This document shows, piece by piece, positions 18,432-27,187 of a DNA stretch of 64,000 bases (positions are counted from its first letter, which is position 1; each line of letters starts with the position of its first letter). Made by a program: the position numbers and the translations under genes. Origin of the DNA: Candidatus Rifleibacteriota bacterium (GTDB lineage: Bacteria; Muiribacteriota; Ozemobacteria; Ozemobacterales; Ozemobacteraceae); NCBI GenBank assembly GCA_024710355.1, contig JANJUX010000006.1:1-64000 (forward strand). The letters are read 5' to 3'. The notes under the pieces were generated by a model. That model did not search any database, was not told the origin of the DNA, and saw nothing but the letters and a program-made list of their open reading frames with translations.

Positions 18432-18965
18432 ATGACGATTCTCGGCCGTGAAGCCATTTTACAGGAAATGAAAAAAGGCAACATCAGAATTGAGCCTTTT
18501 GACGAAAAAATGCTCGGCCCTGCCAGCATAGACCTGCATCTTTCCAACGCTTTCCGTGTTTTTGTGCACCTGCCCAATGAGCTGCACCTGACTGACAATA
18601 TGGATTTTAAAGCCGCCACCAAAGGGCTGGTGGTTCCAGAAGGCGAAACCCTTACCGTAAAACCCGGTCAAACCGTTCTCGGCATTACCCAGGAAAAGGT
18701 CAGTCTCGGAAATGGCCTTTCAGGCTGGCTTGAGGGCCGCAGTCGTTTTGCCCGCGTCGGTCTGCTGGTTCATATTTCGGCTTCGTTCATGCAGCCCGGA
18801 ATCAGCAATCATCAGGTTCTCGAAATTTCTAATTTCGGTCCGATTCCTCTCAAGCTTATCCCCGGCACCCCGATCTGTCAGTTCATCTTTCAGCGTTGTG
18901 AGAATCCCGGTCAGTATCACGGCGTATTTGCCGGTCAAACACCCGACAATTTCTGGCTTGGCTGA
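18432..18965 (+). CDS. dcd: dCTP deaminase (Dcd family)
   Basis: The enzyme deaminates dCTP to dUTP (or, in bifunctional members, on to dUMP). The GPASIDLHLS motif near residue 29, LEGRSRFARVGLLVH near 100, and the catalytic Glu in VLEISNFGPIPLKL near 130 are typical. PGTPICQFIF and a Tyr in the C-terminal GQYHGVF close the dUTPase-like fold. At 177 residues it is slightly shorter than E. coli Dcd (193). TGGAGG precedes the ATG. Whether it is mono- or bifunctional cannot be told from sequence alone. Confidence 0.88.
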   Translation: MTILGREAILQEMKKGNIRIEPFDEKMLGPASIDLHLSNAFRVFVHLPNELHLTDNMDFKAATKGLVVPEGETLTVKPGQTVLGITQEKVSLGNGLSGWLEGRSRFARVGLLVHISASFMQPGISNHQVLEISNFGPIPLKLIPGTPICQFIFQRCENPGQYHGVFAGQTPDNFWLG

Positions 18966-18980
18966 TTTATGGAGAAAAAG

Positions 18981-19190
18981 ATGGCTAACCCCTGGAAATG
19001 TCTGAAATGTGAAAACACTACTTTCGAAACCGGCGAATTACGGGCCACTGGTGGCTTTTTGTCAAAACTGTTCGATATTCAGACCGAGAAATATTCGACG
19101 GTAACCTGCAAGAATTGCGGTTTTACAGAATTTTACAAACGCAGCAGCAGTGTTGTTGGCCACGTGGTCGACTTTATGGTTGGATCATAA
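18981..19190 (+). CDS. Zinc-ribbon protein (DUF2082-type)
   Basis: The 69-residue protein starts WKCLKCENTTFETGELRATGG and contains a second pair CKNCGF, giving a four-Cys zinc ribbon. It resembles the small nucleic-acid-binding Zn-ribbon family DUF2082 (Pfam Zn_ribbon_13). ATG 18981 is preferred over 18969 because GGAG lies six bases upstream of it. Its stop codon falls inside a long palindrome that also serves the convergent gene. Confidence 0.78.
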   Translation: MANPWKCLKCENTTFETGELRATGGFLSKLFDIQTEKYSTVTCKNCGFTEFYKRSSSVVGHVVDFMVGS

Positions 19191-19232
19191 TGCAGTAAGG
19201 CCGGGCTTTGCCCGGCCTTACTGCATTATGAT
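19184..19232. terminator. 23-bp perfect palindrome between convergent genes
   Basis: Arms at 19184-19206 and 19210-19232 are exact reverse complements with a 3-base loop; the GC-rich core is AAGGCCGGGC/GCCCGGCCTT. The left arm contains the last codons and stop of the Zn-ribbon gene, and the convergent gene ends 12 bases to the right. A T run is lacking on either strand, so the stem may act as a bidirectional terminator or an mRNA-stabilising end. Confidence 0.7.
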
Positions 19233-19243
19233 CAGTTGTTGTT

Positions 19244-19735
19244 TCAGCGCTTTTTGCCGGGTTTTGCCGCTGCAGCCGGCTTTGCTTTGGCAGCCTGCTT
19301 GATTTCGAGGTTTTCGAGTTCGTTTTCGGCAAATTCTTCGCCGTATTTTGTCGCGAATTCTTCGTAAATCGCCATGTGTTCTTCGAAACTGCCGGCTTTT
19401 TTGCCGCCAAGTTTGCGGTTCATATCACGGTCTGCCAGGCGTTCGATCAGTTCGTCCCAGAAGGTTTTTTCTTCGTATTCCCTGATAAATTCGGCAGCCT
19501 GGGTCTGGTCTTCCCAGTCGGTGTTGGGCATGTATTCCTTGATGTCATCCATGAAATCGATTTCTTTTTTCATGCCATTCTTCGAGGCATGTGCATAGAT
19601 CTTCTGAATGAGTTTGATATAGTCATCTCTACGACCATCTTCCTCTTCGTAATCATGGGCGGTCATGACCCATTCGGCCATTATGGCGATTTCGACGAGT
19701 TTTTCGAGTTCAGCTTTATTAAGACTGATATCCAT
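19244..19735 (-). CDS. Charged protein, unknown
   Basis: The 163-residue protein is very acidic and helical (EEEDGRRDDYIKLI, FIREYEEKTFWDELIERLAD), ends in a Lys/Ala/Pro-rich tail (KAKPAAAAKPGKKR) and has no signal peptide. A Shine-Dalgarno site (AAGGAAT) precedes the ATG. No family is recognised. The basic tail and acidic body suggest a nucleic-acid or protein interaction role, which is only a guess. Confidence 0.65.
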   Translation of the reverse strand: MDISLNKAELEKLVEIAIMAEWVMTAHDYEEEDGRRDDYIKLIQKIYAHASKNGMKKEIDFMDDIKEYMPNTDWEDQTQAAEFIREYEEKTFWDELIERLADRDMNRKLGGKKAGSFEEHMAIYEEFATKYGEEFAENELENLEIKQAAKAKPAAAAKPGKKR

Positions 19736-19857
19736 GGGCAGATTCCTTTAAGTCATTAGATTTAACATCTTGAACATAACAAAATTACCACAGAAAAAAG
19801 CAACCGCAAAACGAAACTTAATCTGTGGTCAATGGCAGCTTGAATTACCACGGGAGA

Positions 19858-20523
19858 TCAGCGTTTGAGCAGATCGGGCAGTCTGTCGAAGCTGCAGGCG
19901 AATTCTTCGATACTGTCGAAAACCGGCGCACCGGAAGCCTGCAGACGTTTTTTTGAATTGTGACCGGCGGCGATCAGAACGCAGGGAATGCCCATCGCCA
20001 CAGCCGTGTCGAAGTCATGCAGGGTGTCGCCGACCATGATTGCGCTGTTTTTATCGCAGCCACATTCTTTGATGAGGTTGCAGCCGAGCTCGACTTTGCT
20101 GTGAGCATAGCTGTCGCTTAGTCCGCGAACCTTGTCAAAGTAGCCGCTGAGGCGAAAGTGACTGATACATTGATGCAGCGCCTGATCGTAGAGAGCAGAA
20201 AGCACGAACTGCCTGGTTCCCGTCGATCTGAAGCGGTCAAGTGTGTTTCTGACTCCGTTATGCAACCGGCATTCAAACATTCTAGTCCCGTAGGCGTCGA
20301 TGTATTCCTGGCCGGCGGCTTCATACGATTCGCGGGTAAAATCGAACCCGATGTTTTCGTAATACTTTTTTATCGGAAAGGTAAATTTCTCAAGGTATTC
20401 TTCGCGATCAATGGTCGTCAGAGAGCGTTTTTTGAGACTGACATTGATAATATCGATACATTCGTCGACATCGTCGAGCAGGGTGCCGTTCCAGTCCCAG
20501 AATATGGTGTTAAAAACAGACAT
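19858..20523 (-). CDS. HAD-superfamily hydrolase, phosphoglycolate phosphatase-like
   Basis: The nucleophile motif is DWNGTLLDD near residue 8, the second motif VLSAL near 113, the Lys is in the SKVELG region and the final motif VGDTLHDFDTA near 170. It is the Gph/PGP-type member of the HAD family with a helical cap. The start is taken at 20523, where GGAGAAA lies at a fair distance upstream. Longer starts (to 20592) add residues unlike the family. The substrate is unknown. Confidence 0.82.
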   Translation of the reverse strand: MSVFNTIFWDWNGTLLDDVDECIDIINVSLKKRSLTTIDREEYLEKFTFPIKKYYENIGFDFTRESYEAAGQEYIDAYGTRMFECRLHNGVRNTLDRFRSTGTRQFVLSALYDQALHQCISHFRLSGYFDKVRGLSDSYAHSKVELGCNLIKECGCDKNSAIMVGDTLHDFDTAVAMGIPCVLIAAGHNSKKRLQASGAPVFDSIEEFACSFDRLPDLLKR

Positions 20524-20623
20524 GAAGAATTTTCTCCGGCTTGGGCTGTGCGTGATTATAACACAATCAGCTCCGCAGGCAACAGCCAGCACGGGATAAA
20601 GGTCGGCAGATGCAGCCGATCAG

Positions 20624-21211
20624 TCAGAGGGAAGGAATGCTGGTGTAGACGGTAAGACGCTTGAGGGTTTCGGCGGCGGCTTCTGCGTTTGAAAAATACG
20701 GAAAAACGCTTATCACGTCACCATTTTGCCTTACCAGAACGATCTCGTAGGCAGTTTCCGGTTTACTCAACGGGAAGCGGCGACAGGCAAAGCGGTTGAC
20801 TCTGAAGCCGGCGGCGTCAAAAAACCTCAGAGTTGTCTTAGAGCCAAGAAGTCTGCAGATGTAACATCCGTAGACGACTATTTCTCCCTCTTCGACAGAA
20901 AATTCAATTCTGCGAAAACCGTCTCTGATCAACGCCAGGCCGCGGGCCAGAAACACAACTGCGACGACGAACAAAACCGCGGCCACGGCGCCGTACAAGC
21001 TACGATTGCTGACACCATACAGGGCCTGCTCAATAAGGTACAGTCCCCCGAGAGTGAACGGCAGGCTGAGCACGACCATCAGAACAATTTCGAGAATCAG
21101 ATCGGTGGTTTTCTGGCATTTTACCAGCAGTTTACCGGCACTTTCAGAAAGGTTATATTCGAGAAGAATATGGTCATTTTCTATTCTTGGGCTGTCTTCA
21201 TTCATATTCAT
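20624..21211 (-). CDS. Membrane protein with PH-like C-terminal domain, unknown
   Basis: Two transmembrane helices at about residues 40-62 and 72-92 separate a short N-terminal part from a beta-rich tail (IEFSVEEGEIVVYGCYIC ... TAYEIVLVRQNGDVISVF) that looks like a membrane-protein PH-like domain. The start at 21211 follows a GGGAGAGG site. Function is unknown. It is divergent from the second secreted PLD gene. Confidence 0.62.
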   Translation of the reverse strand: MNMNEDSPRIENDHILLEYNLSESAGKLLVKCQKTTDLILEIVLMVVLSLPFTLGGLYLIEQALYGVSNRSLYGAVAAVLFVVAVVFLARGLALIRDGFRRIEFSVEEGEIVVYGCYICRLLGSKTTLRFFDAAGFRVNRFACRRFPLSKPETAYEIVLVRQNGDVISVFPYFSNAEAAAETLKRLTVYTSIPSL

Positions 21212-21355
21212 CGGCCTCTCCCGGGGATCGATCCGTCGCCCGGCAACCAGCAAGCATCAGCAATTTCTGTACACAGAACAGCAATATAAATATAATCAGC
21301 AATTCAGTTTTTAGCAATGTGAAGAAAAAAACATCCCCTAATTTTTGTAAAGCTC

Positions 21356-21383
21356 TTGCGATTAAAAATTCTGGCATTATAAT
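21356..21383 (+). promoter_or_regulatory. Sigma70-like promoter for the second PLD gene
   Basis: A perfect TATAAT at 21378-21383 is 16 bases from TTGCGA. The start codon follows at 21416, after GAGGTG. Confidence 0.5.
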
Positions 21384-21415
21384 CTTTGTACAATCTGCAT
21401 GTTTGAGGTGAAAAA

Positions 21416-22915
21416 ATGAAGCGAATCGGTAGTTTTCTGATACTGATGGTTCTTCTGGTTGCTTTTATCGGCATTGCCGGCCAGGCCCGTGCTGATGTCG
21501 AAAAGTATTTTGACAGTATCCAGACCAATGTTTTCGACCCGGCTGCCAAAGTCAGGTTTCTGCCCGAAAACGTCAATTCATGGTTCGCACGCTGGCACAT
21601 TCTCGACAATGCCAAAAAATCGATAGATGTTACCTATTTCATCGTTGAGCAGGATATCTTCGGCATGAGCATGCTGGGCATGCTTTACAAAAAAGCCAGA
21701 GAAGGCGTCAATATTCGACTTATGGTCGATGCCCGCGGCACCAAAGGCCTCACCCGCAAATTCATCGGCCAGGACGTTCTGCAGGAAATGGTAAAATTCA
21801 AAAACGTGCAGATTCGCGTTTTCAACCCGGTTCACCGCAAACTGCAGGCACTTTTTGACGACCTGCGCAAAATTACCGCTTCAAACCACGACAAGATCAT
21901 TATCGTCGATGATGAATACCTGATCACCGGCGGCCGCAACGTTTCGAAAAACTATTTTGTCGACCCCCGCGACCTCAAAACCGTTTACCGCGACACCGAC
22001 ATTCTGATTCAGAGCCCCAAAGTCGCCAACCAGGCTGGCCTGGCCTTCGACGAAGAATTCCGCAACGGTGGCACTTTCCAGATTTACAAAGACATTTTCG
22101 GCAATGCCGATACCATGAGCAAAGATCTTGAACTTGCCTACAACGCCATGCGGCGCTATATCACCGGAGGCGGGCTCTTCAAGGTTCCGTCACCGACTCT
22201 GAGCAAAGAAACTAATGAACTGCTCAAGAAATACAACGATGAGCTGAAAAACTACGAGCGCATTCAGCATTATGCTTCGTTCCGCCTCTTCAACGGCGAA
22301 AGAGCCTACCCGACCAGAATACTCGACAAACATTCGATTCAGGGCTCGCGCAATGACATCACTAAAAACCTTTCAGGCCTGATGGACGCTGCCGAATCAG
22401 AAATCATCATTCAGAATCCTTATGTGGTTCTCACCGAAGAAGCCAGAGCCGCTATCAAAAGAGCCAGTGACCGCGGCGTGAAAGTAATCATTCACACCAA
22501 CAGCCCGATGAGCTCAGACAGCCTGTTGACCCAGGCGATGTTCATCGGCGACTGGAAAGGCATTCTCAAAGACATGCCGAATGTGCGGATTTTTGGTTAC
22601 AAGCTTTCGACAAAGCTGCATTCGAAAGTATTCGTTTTTGACCGCAAAATTGCCGTAATCGGCACCTACAACATGGACTACGTCAGTGAACAGATCAATT
22701 CAGAAGTCGTAGCCGTAATCAAATCACGCCCGTTCGCCAATCAGGTAGCCGGCAAAATCATGCGCGACATCGAAGATTCACATGAATACAAAATCAAGGT
22801 CGAACGCGATGGCTCGATCAAAACCATCTTTGGGCCGGAATCGCACTCTGACAAGGCAGTCATCGACCGCCTGAACATGCTGCAGAAACTGCAGTGGCTC
22901 AGACCGCTCATCTGA
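21416..22915 (+). CDS. Secreted phospholipase D-family protein, cardiolipin-synthase-like
   Basis: A signal peptide (residues 1-26, ending ARA-D) precedes two HKD motifs: HDKIIIVDDEYLITGGRN near residue 158 and HSKVFVFDRKIAVIGTYNMD near 401. The general arrangement resembles YmdC/ClsC-type phospholipid synthases, but a signal peptide places the enzyme in the periplasm or outer membrane. The substrates could be phospholipids. It is not adjacent to the other PLD gene (10744), and the two share little beyond the motifs. Confidence 0.82.
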   Translation: MKRIGSFLILMVLLVAFIGIAGQARADVEKYFDSIQTNVFDPAAKVRFLPENVNSWFARWHILDNAKKSIDVTYFIVEQDIFGMSMLGMLYKKAREGVNIRLMVDARGTKGLTRKFIGQDVLQEMVKFKNVQIRVFNPVHRKLQALFDDLRKITASNHDKIIIVDDEYLITGGRNVSKNYFVDPRDLKTVYRDTDILIQSPKVANQAGLAFDEEFRNGGTFQIYKDIFGNADTMSKDLELAYNAMRRYITGGGLFKVPSPTLSKETNELLKKYNDELKNYERIQHYASFRLFNGERAYPTRILDKHSIQGSRNDITKNLSGLMDAAESEIIIQNPYVVLTEEARAAIKRASDRGVKVIIHTNSPMSSDSLLTQAMFIGDWKGILKDMPNVRIFGYKLSTKLHSKVFVFDRKIAVIGTYNMDYVSEQINSEVVAVIKSRPFANQVAGKIMRDIEDSHEYKIKVERDGSIKTIFGPESHSDKAVIDRLNMLQKLQWLRPLI

Positions 22916-22934
22916 TTTCGACTCAGATTCAGAC

Positions 22935-22975
22935 ACCGGGGCTGCTTCACTTTCGAGGCAGCCCCGGTTTGTTTT
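22935..22975 (+). terminator. Rho-independent terminator after the PLD gene
   Basis: An ACCGGGGCTGC/GCAGCCCCGGT stem of 11 bp with a 12-base loop is followed by TTTGTTTTA. Confidence 0.78.
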
Positions 22976-23091
22976 ATGAGATCGCCGCCTCCCTCTGCCC
23001 TCTTTCGCGGGCACAAGCATTTCGAATACGGGTTCTGTCAGTTTGGCGGTAAAACACCGTCTGCAGTTTCAATCTGCAATTACTTTTGGGG

Positions 23092-23119
23092 TTGACTTTT
23101 GCCACGATAAAGGTATCAT
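23092..23119 (+). promoter_or_regulatory. Sigma70-like promoter for hydE
   Basis: TTGACT and TATCAT are separated by 16 bases and lie 44 bases before the chosen hydE start, which supports the ATG at 23163 over the earlier in-frame start at 23043. Confidence 0.5.
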
Positions 23120-23162
23120 ATTTAGTGTTTGCAATTTTTTTCACGAAGCGAGAAACAATCAA

Positions 23163-24359
23163 ATGACCAGGCTCGATAGTATTCTGTTGAAAGCTGAACA
23201 AAGCGGCGATCTTTCGGTTGATGAAATTGAATTTCTTCTCAGCCTTTCGGAACAGGCTGATCTCGACAGGCTGTTTGCGGCGGCTTACGCTGTTAAAGAA
23301 CGTTTCGTCGGCAGAAGAGCCTGGTTCAGAGGCATCGTTGAATTCAGTAACATCTGCAGCAAAGATTGCTATTATTGCGGCATCAGACGCAGCAACAGCA
23401 AGACCAGCCGGTTCATTATACCAGAAGAAGACATAATCAGATCGGCAGTCTGGGCCTGGGAAGCCGAATACGGCAGTGCTGTGCTGCAGTCGGGCGAGCG
23501 CTCTGACCCGCAATTCGTCGATATGGTGGAGCGGATAATCAAAGAAATCAAGAAGCGCACCAACGGTGAGCTGGGGCTGACCCTTTCACTCGGTGAGCAG
23601 TCAGAGGAAACTTATCGGCGCTGGTTCGAAGCCGGCGCGCATCGCTATCTTCTGCGCATCGAAACCAGTAATCGCGAGCTTTACAGCCAGCTGCATCCGG
23701 CTGATCACAATTTTGACGAAAGGCTTGCCTGCCTCGACCGTCTGCGTCGGGCTGGCTTTCAGGTCGGAACCGGCGTTATGATCGGGCTGCCGATGCAGAC
23801 CTTACGACATCTGGCTGAAGACGTTCTGTTCTTCAGGCGACAGGATGTCGACATGATCGGTATGGGGCCTTACATCTATCACAACGAGACGCCGCTGGCC
23901 AGATACCGTGAAGAATGGGAAATTCCGACCGGCAAGCTGCTCAATCTCGGATTGAAAATGATTGCAGTCACCAGGCTGGTACTGCGCGATGTCAATATTG
24001 CATCGACCACGGCTCTGCAGGCCCTGCAGGATAACGGTCGCGAGCTTGGCCTCAAGGCCGGCGCGAATATTATCATGCCGAATACGACCGACACGCAATA
24101 TCGTGAGAGCTACCAGCTCTACGAAAACAAACCCTGCCTCGATGAAAATGCTTCGATGTGCCGAGGCTGCCTGCAGCGGCGCATTGAAGCAATTGGCGAA
24201 ACCATCGGTTTTGGTGAATGGGGCGACTCGAAACATTTTGCACAGCGCCAGAAGAGCAAACAGGAGATGAACCATGAAGCTGAGAATTCTGCTGATAATA
24301 ACGGTTCTACTCGCAATCTCGCTACTTTTTCAGGAAAAAGCCCAGACGGCGGGAGGTAA
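23163..24359 (+). CDS. hydE: Radical SAM protein HydE, [FeFe]-hydrogenase maturase
   Basis: HydE helps build the H-cluster of [FeFe] hydrogenase. The motif FSNICSKDCYYCGIR near residue 61 holds the three radical-SAM cysteines in the HydE/BioB-type spacing. YLLRIETSNRELYSQLHP and GTGVMIGLPMQTLRHLAED further support the family. The last 35 or so residues read over the start of the next gene and are unlike HydE, so they may be a random extension. No hydF, hydG or hydrogenase gene lies in the window; PylB/MqnE-like relatives are an alternative but less likely. Confidence 0.8.
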   Translation: MTRLDSILLKAEQSGDLSVDEIEFLLSLSEQADLDRLFAAAYAVKERFVGRRAWFRGIVEFSNICSKDCYYCGIRRSNSKTSRFIIPEEDIIRSAVWAWEAEYGSAVLQSGERSDPQFVDMVERIIKEIKKRTNGELGLTLSLGEQSEETYRRWFEAGAHRYLLRIETSNRELYSQLHPADHNFDERLACLDRLRRAGFQVGTGVMIGLPMQTLRHLAEDVLFFRRQDVDMIGMGPYIYHNETPLARYREEWEIPTGKLLNLGLKMIAVTRLVLRDVNIASTTALQALQDNGRELGLKAGANIIMPNTTDTQYRESYQLYENKPCLDENASMCRGCLQRRIEAIGETIGFGEWGDSKHFAQRQKSKQEMNHEAENSADNNGSTRNLATFSGKSPDGGR

Positions 24360-25215
24360 CCTTATGCAGGAAAAACGCCCTTTGACCGCAGAAGAGGAGC
24401 GCGTGATCATACATCGCGGCACCGAAATGCCTTTTACCGGCAAGTTTCTCAAGCACAAGGAAAAAGGCACCTATACCTGCCGCCGCTGCGGTGCCGAACT
24501 TTATCGTTCAGAGCATAAGTTCGACTCTGGATGTGGCTGGCCCGCCTTTGACGACGAAATCGCCGGCGCGGTCAAACGCAAACCCGACCCTGACGGGCAT
24601 CGGGTCGAGATTGTCTGTGCCGCCTGCGACGGTCATCTTGGCCATGTTTTTATCGGTGAGGGCTTAACCGATAAAAATCTTCGCCACTGCGTCAATTCGG
24701 TTTCTCTTGCTTTTGTGCCCGCCGGGAGTAAAAAGAATGCCGAGGCAATCTTCGCCGCTGGTTGTTTCTGGGGTGTAGAACATCTTATGAAACAGGCTCC
24801 AGGCGTCAAAGCCACTCAAGTCGGCTATGCCGGAGGGCATCTTGAAAATCCGGATTACCGGAGCGTCTGTTCAGGTACAACCGGCCATCTTGAAGTAATC
24901 AGGGTAGAATTTGACGAAACAGTTACCAGTTTTGAAACCCTGGCTAAGCTGTTTTTTGAGATACATGACTTTTCGCAGGCTGACGGGCAGGGACCCGACA
25001 TTGGTGAGCAGTATCTTTCAGCGATTTTTTACGCAGATGACGCGCAGAAAGCTGCAGCAGAAAAGCTGATCAGCCAGCTCAAAGGCATGGGACACCAGGT
25101 TGCCACGACGCTGCGCCCGACTGCAAAGTTCTGGCCGGCTGAAGATTACCACCAGAACTACTACAGCAAAACCGGCAAGGCACCCTATTGCCACATCAGG
25201 CGCAAAATTTTCTGA
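24274..25215 (+). CDS. msrBA: Fused methionine sulfoxide reductase MsrB-MsrA
   Basis: This is a bifunctional enzyme that reduces both methionine-S- and R-sulfoxide. MsrB is N-terminal with zinc motifs CRRC (residue 69) and CAAC (115) and the catalytic Cys in RHCVNSVSL (138). MsrA follows with GCFWGVE near 163. Two starts both have excellent ribosome sites: 24274 (AGGAG, spacing seven), giving a signal peptide, and 24364 (GGGAGG, spacing seven), giving a cytosolic form. The first overlaps hydE by 86 bases; the second begins just after the hydE stop. Either or both may be used. Confidence 0.9.
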   Translation: MKLRILLIITVLLAISLLFQEKAQTAGGNLMQEKRPLTAEEERVIIHRGTEMPFTGKFLKHKEKGTYTCRRCGAELYRSEHKFDSGCGWPAFDDEIAGAVKRKPDPDGHRVEIVCAACDGHLGHVFIGEGLTDKNLRHCVNSVSLAFVPAGSKKNAEAIFAAGCFWGVEHLMKQAPGVKATQVGYAGGHLENPDYRSVCSGTTGHLEVIRVEFDETVTSFETLAKLFFEIHDFSQADGQGPDIGEQYLSAIFYADDAQKAAAEKLISQLKGMGHQVATTLRPTAKFWPAEDYHQNYYSKTGKAPYCHIRRKIF

Positions 25216-25239
25216 AAACCACAATATTACAAATAATAA

Positions 25240-25275
25240 ACGCCCGGCTGAACTGCCGGGCGTTCTGTTTTATTT
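25240..25275. terminator. Bidirectional terminator
   Basis: ACGCCCGGC/GCCGGGCGT, with a six-base loop, is flanked by T-rich sequence on both strands and lies between the convergent msrBA and DUF2892 genes. Confidence 0.82.
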
Positions 25276-25482
25276 ACTGCAGCAAGGCTGGCAACTATCT
25301 TTGAACCCAAGCTTACGCAGAAAGAACACCGCAGGACACACGCCGGTAAAAGCGGATTGAATAAGATTCAGAGCCACAAAAACCGTCAACCAGACAAATA
25401 ACTGATTAACATACCAGGTCAGGTAAAGACTCAACAGAATCATGCTGCCGGCCATAACACGTATTGCATTATCAATAGTCAT
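25270..25482 (-). CDS. DUF2892 inner-membrane protein (YgaP membrane-domain-like)
   Basis: The 70-residue protein has two hydrophobic segments (residues 8-24 and 28-46) and matches the DUF2892 pattern, with the C-terminal TGVCPAVFFLRKLGF. It resembles the membrane part of rhodanese YgaP. The start at 25482 follows AGGAG. Three cysteines (CPAV, CQPCC) near the end may be functional. Its stop lies at the edge of the shared terminator. Confidence 0.8.
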   Translation of the reverse strand: MTIDNAIRVMAGSMILLSLYLTWYVNQLFVWLTVFVALNLIQSAFTGVCPAVFFLRKLGFKDSCQPCCSK

Positions 25483-25674
25483 AGAAATTCTCCTGTCGTT
25501 TTTTATTATTGTCAGCAATCGGCGTGCCATGCCTGGCGAAAACGTTCTTTGGCAAGCTTGCAAGGAGCCCGAAAGCCCGGACAGCGTAACCTGCAAATTC
25601 TATCGCCAGGCACATTGCGCAACCTTACGCAACATGCTAACGTAACTTATCGCAACGCAAAAAGGTGAGTTTGG

Positions 25675-27132
25675 ATGAAAAACAATCTGTTTCTCCGCAG
25701 CATCAGCACCGCACTGCTTCTTGAAACCATGGCAGAAGGGGTAATGATGGTCGACACCGATGGCAGAATAATGGTCTGGAACAAGGCAATGCAGGAAATG
25801 ACGGGGCATTCTGCCTTAGAGGCGGTCGGCCGGACAACCGAGTGGCTCAGAGCCCCTGAATGTGTTGGCGCCCAGCAGATTTTTTCTCTGCTCAAGCCTG
25901 AAATGGCAGGAACCTGCGTCACCGGCTGCGAGTGCCGCATGATCGCGAAGAACGGCGAGCATATTCCGGTCATGGTCAATGCCCGAATTCTTCGTGATGA
26001 AAAGCAGAAAGTCCTGGGCATCCTGCAGACCATCACTGATTTTCGCCCGGTTTTCAATCTGCGGCAGGAAATTGCGGCGATGGCCTCAAAAATGCAGTCG
26101 GAAGAGAACTTTCACGGCATTACTGGCCGCAGTCTGTCGATGCAGAAAGTTTTCCGACTCATTTCACTGGCGGCTGAAAGCGAAGCTTCGGTGATGATTC
26201 TTGGCGAAAGCGGCACAGGCAAGGAGCTGGTTGCTTCAGCAATACAGGAATTGAGTAACCGGCGGCAGAAACCGTTCATAAAGGTCAACTGCGGGGCAAT
26301 TCCTGAAACTCTTCTTGAATCTGAGCTTTTCGGGCACGAAAAAGGCGCTTTTACCGGCGCCATAAAACAGCGCACCGGTCGTTTCGAGGCTGCCGACGGC
26401 GGCACTATTTTTCTTGACGAGATCGGCGACATCAGCGCAGCAATGCAGGTAAAAATGTTACGGGTTCTTCAGGCAGGCGAATTTGAAAGGGTCGGCGGCG
26501 AAAAAACCATCAAGGTGAATGTCAGAGTCATTGCGGCCACCAACAAAGACCTGATGCGTGAAGTCAGAGAGGGCCGGTTTAGAGAAGATCTATACTACAG
26601 ACTACGGGTATTTCCAATCAACCTTCCTCCCTTGCGGCAGAGGCCTGACGACATACCTCTGCTGGCACGTCATTTTGTCAGCCGCTTTGGCGCCAGAACA
26701 GGCAAACTGATCTCTGGAGTTTCACGCGAGGCGATGAGCAGAATGGCTTCTTATCCCTGGCCCGGAAATGTTCGCGAGCTGGAAAATGCCATAGAATATG
26801 CATTTGTTGTCTGTCAGGAAAGAACCATCGATGCTGATGATCTGCCGGGTGAACTTTCTGCCTTTCTGCATCATACTGTTGAAAACGGCGAAAACAATTT
26901 GAGTCGGCCGCACATCGCCGGGCAAGCGCCGATTCAGGGTATGGAGACCCCCAGGAGAACCATCGACAGGCTGAGTGGCAAAAAAATTCTCAGATCGAAA
27001 AAGGAACTGGCCAGGTTGCTTGAAGAAAACCTCTGGAACAAAGCCGAAGTCGGCAGATTGCTTGGAGTCAGCAGAACCGCCGTCTGGAAATGGATTGAAA
27101 AACACGGAATAAAAAGTGCGTCAGAAGATTGA
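25675..27132 (+). CDS. Sigma54-dependent transcriptional activator, PAS-AAA+-Fis
   Basis: An N-terminal PAS domain (residues 10-125) precedes an AAA+ domain with Walker A GESGTGKE near 176, the sigma54-contacting GAFTGA near 223, and Walker B and sensor motifs. The C-terminal Fis-type helix-turn-helix ([20 protein letters not shown]) is near 456-476. The protein would sense a signal through PAS and start sigma54-dependent transcription. No receiver domain or linked histidine kinase is present. The target genes are unknown. Confidence 0.9.
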   Translation: MKNNLFLRSISTALLLETMAEGVMMVDTDGRIMVWNKAMQEMTGHSALEAVGRTTEWLRAPECVGAQQIFSLLKPEMAGTCVTGCECRMIAKNGEHIPVMVNARILRDEKQKVLGILQTITDFRPVFNLRQEIAAMASKMQSEENFHGITGRSLSMQKVFRLISLAAESEASVMILGESGTGKELVASAIQELSNRRQKPFIKVNCGAIPETLLESELFGHEKGAFTGAIKQRTGRFEAADGGTIFLDEIGDISAAMQVKMLRVLQAGEFERVGGEKTIKVNVRVIAATNKDLMREVREGRFREDLYYRLRVFPINLPPLRQRPDDIPLLARHFVSRFGARTGKLISGVSREAMSRMASYPWPGNVRELENAIEYAFVVCQERTIDADDLPGELSAFLHHTVENGENNLSRPHIAGQAPIQGMETPRRTIDRLSGKKILRSKKELARLLEENLWNKAEVGRLLGVSRTAVWKWIEKHGIKSASED

Positions 27133-27157
27133 CGCATCGGGTGTACATTCTTACAAT
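27129..27157 (+). promoter_or_regulatory. Sigma70-like promoter for the secreted protein gene
   Basis: TTGACG-17-TACAAT is a near-consensus promoter. Its -35 box overlaps the stop codon of the sigma54 activator gene, so the downstream gene can be transcribed on its own. Confidence 0.65.
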
Positions 27158-27187
27158 TTAAGGATATTCTCGACAGGAGTAAGCAGC

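Noticed and set aside
25550..25566. TTGGCA...TTGC resembling a sigma54 promoter upstream of the sigma54 activator
   Set aside because: The GG-to-GC distance is about two bases too short for a -24/-12 promoter.
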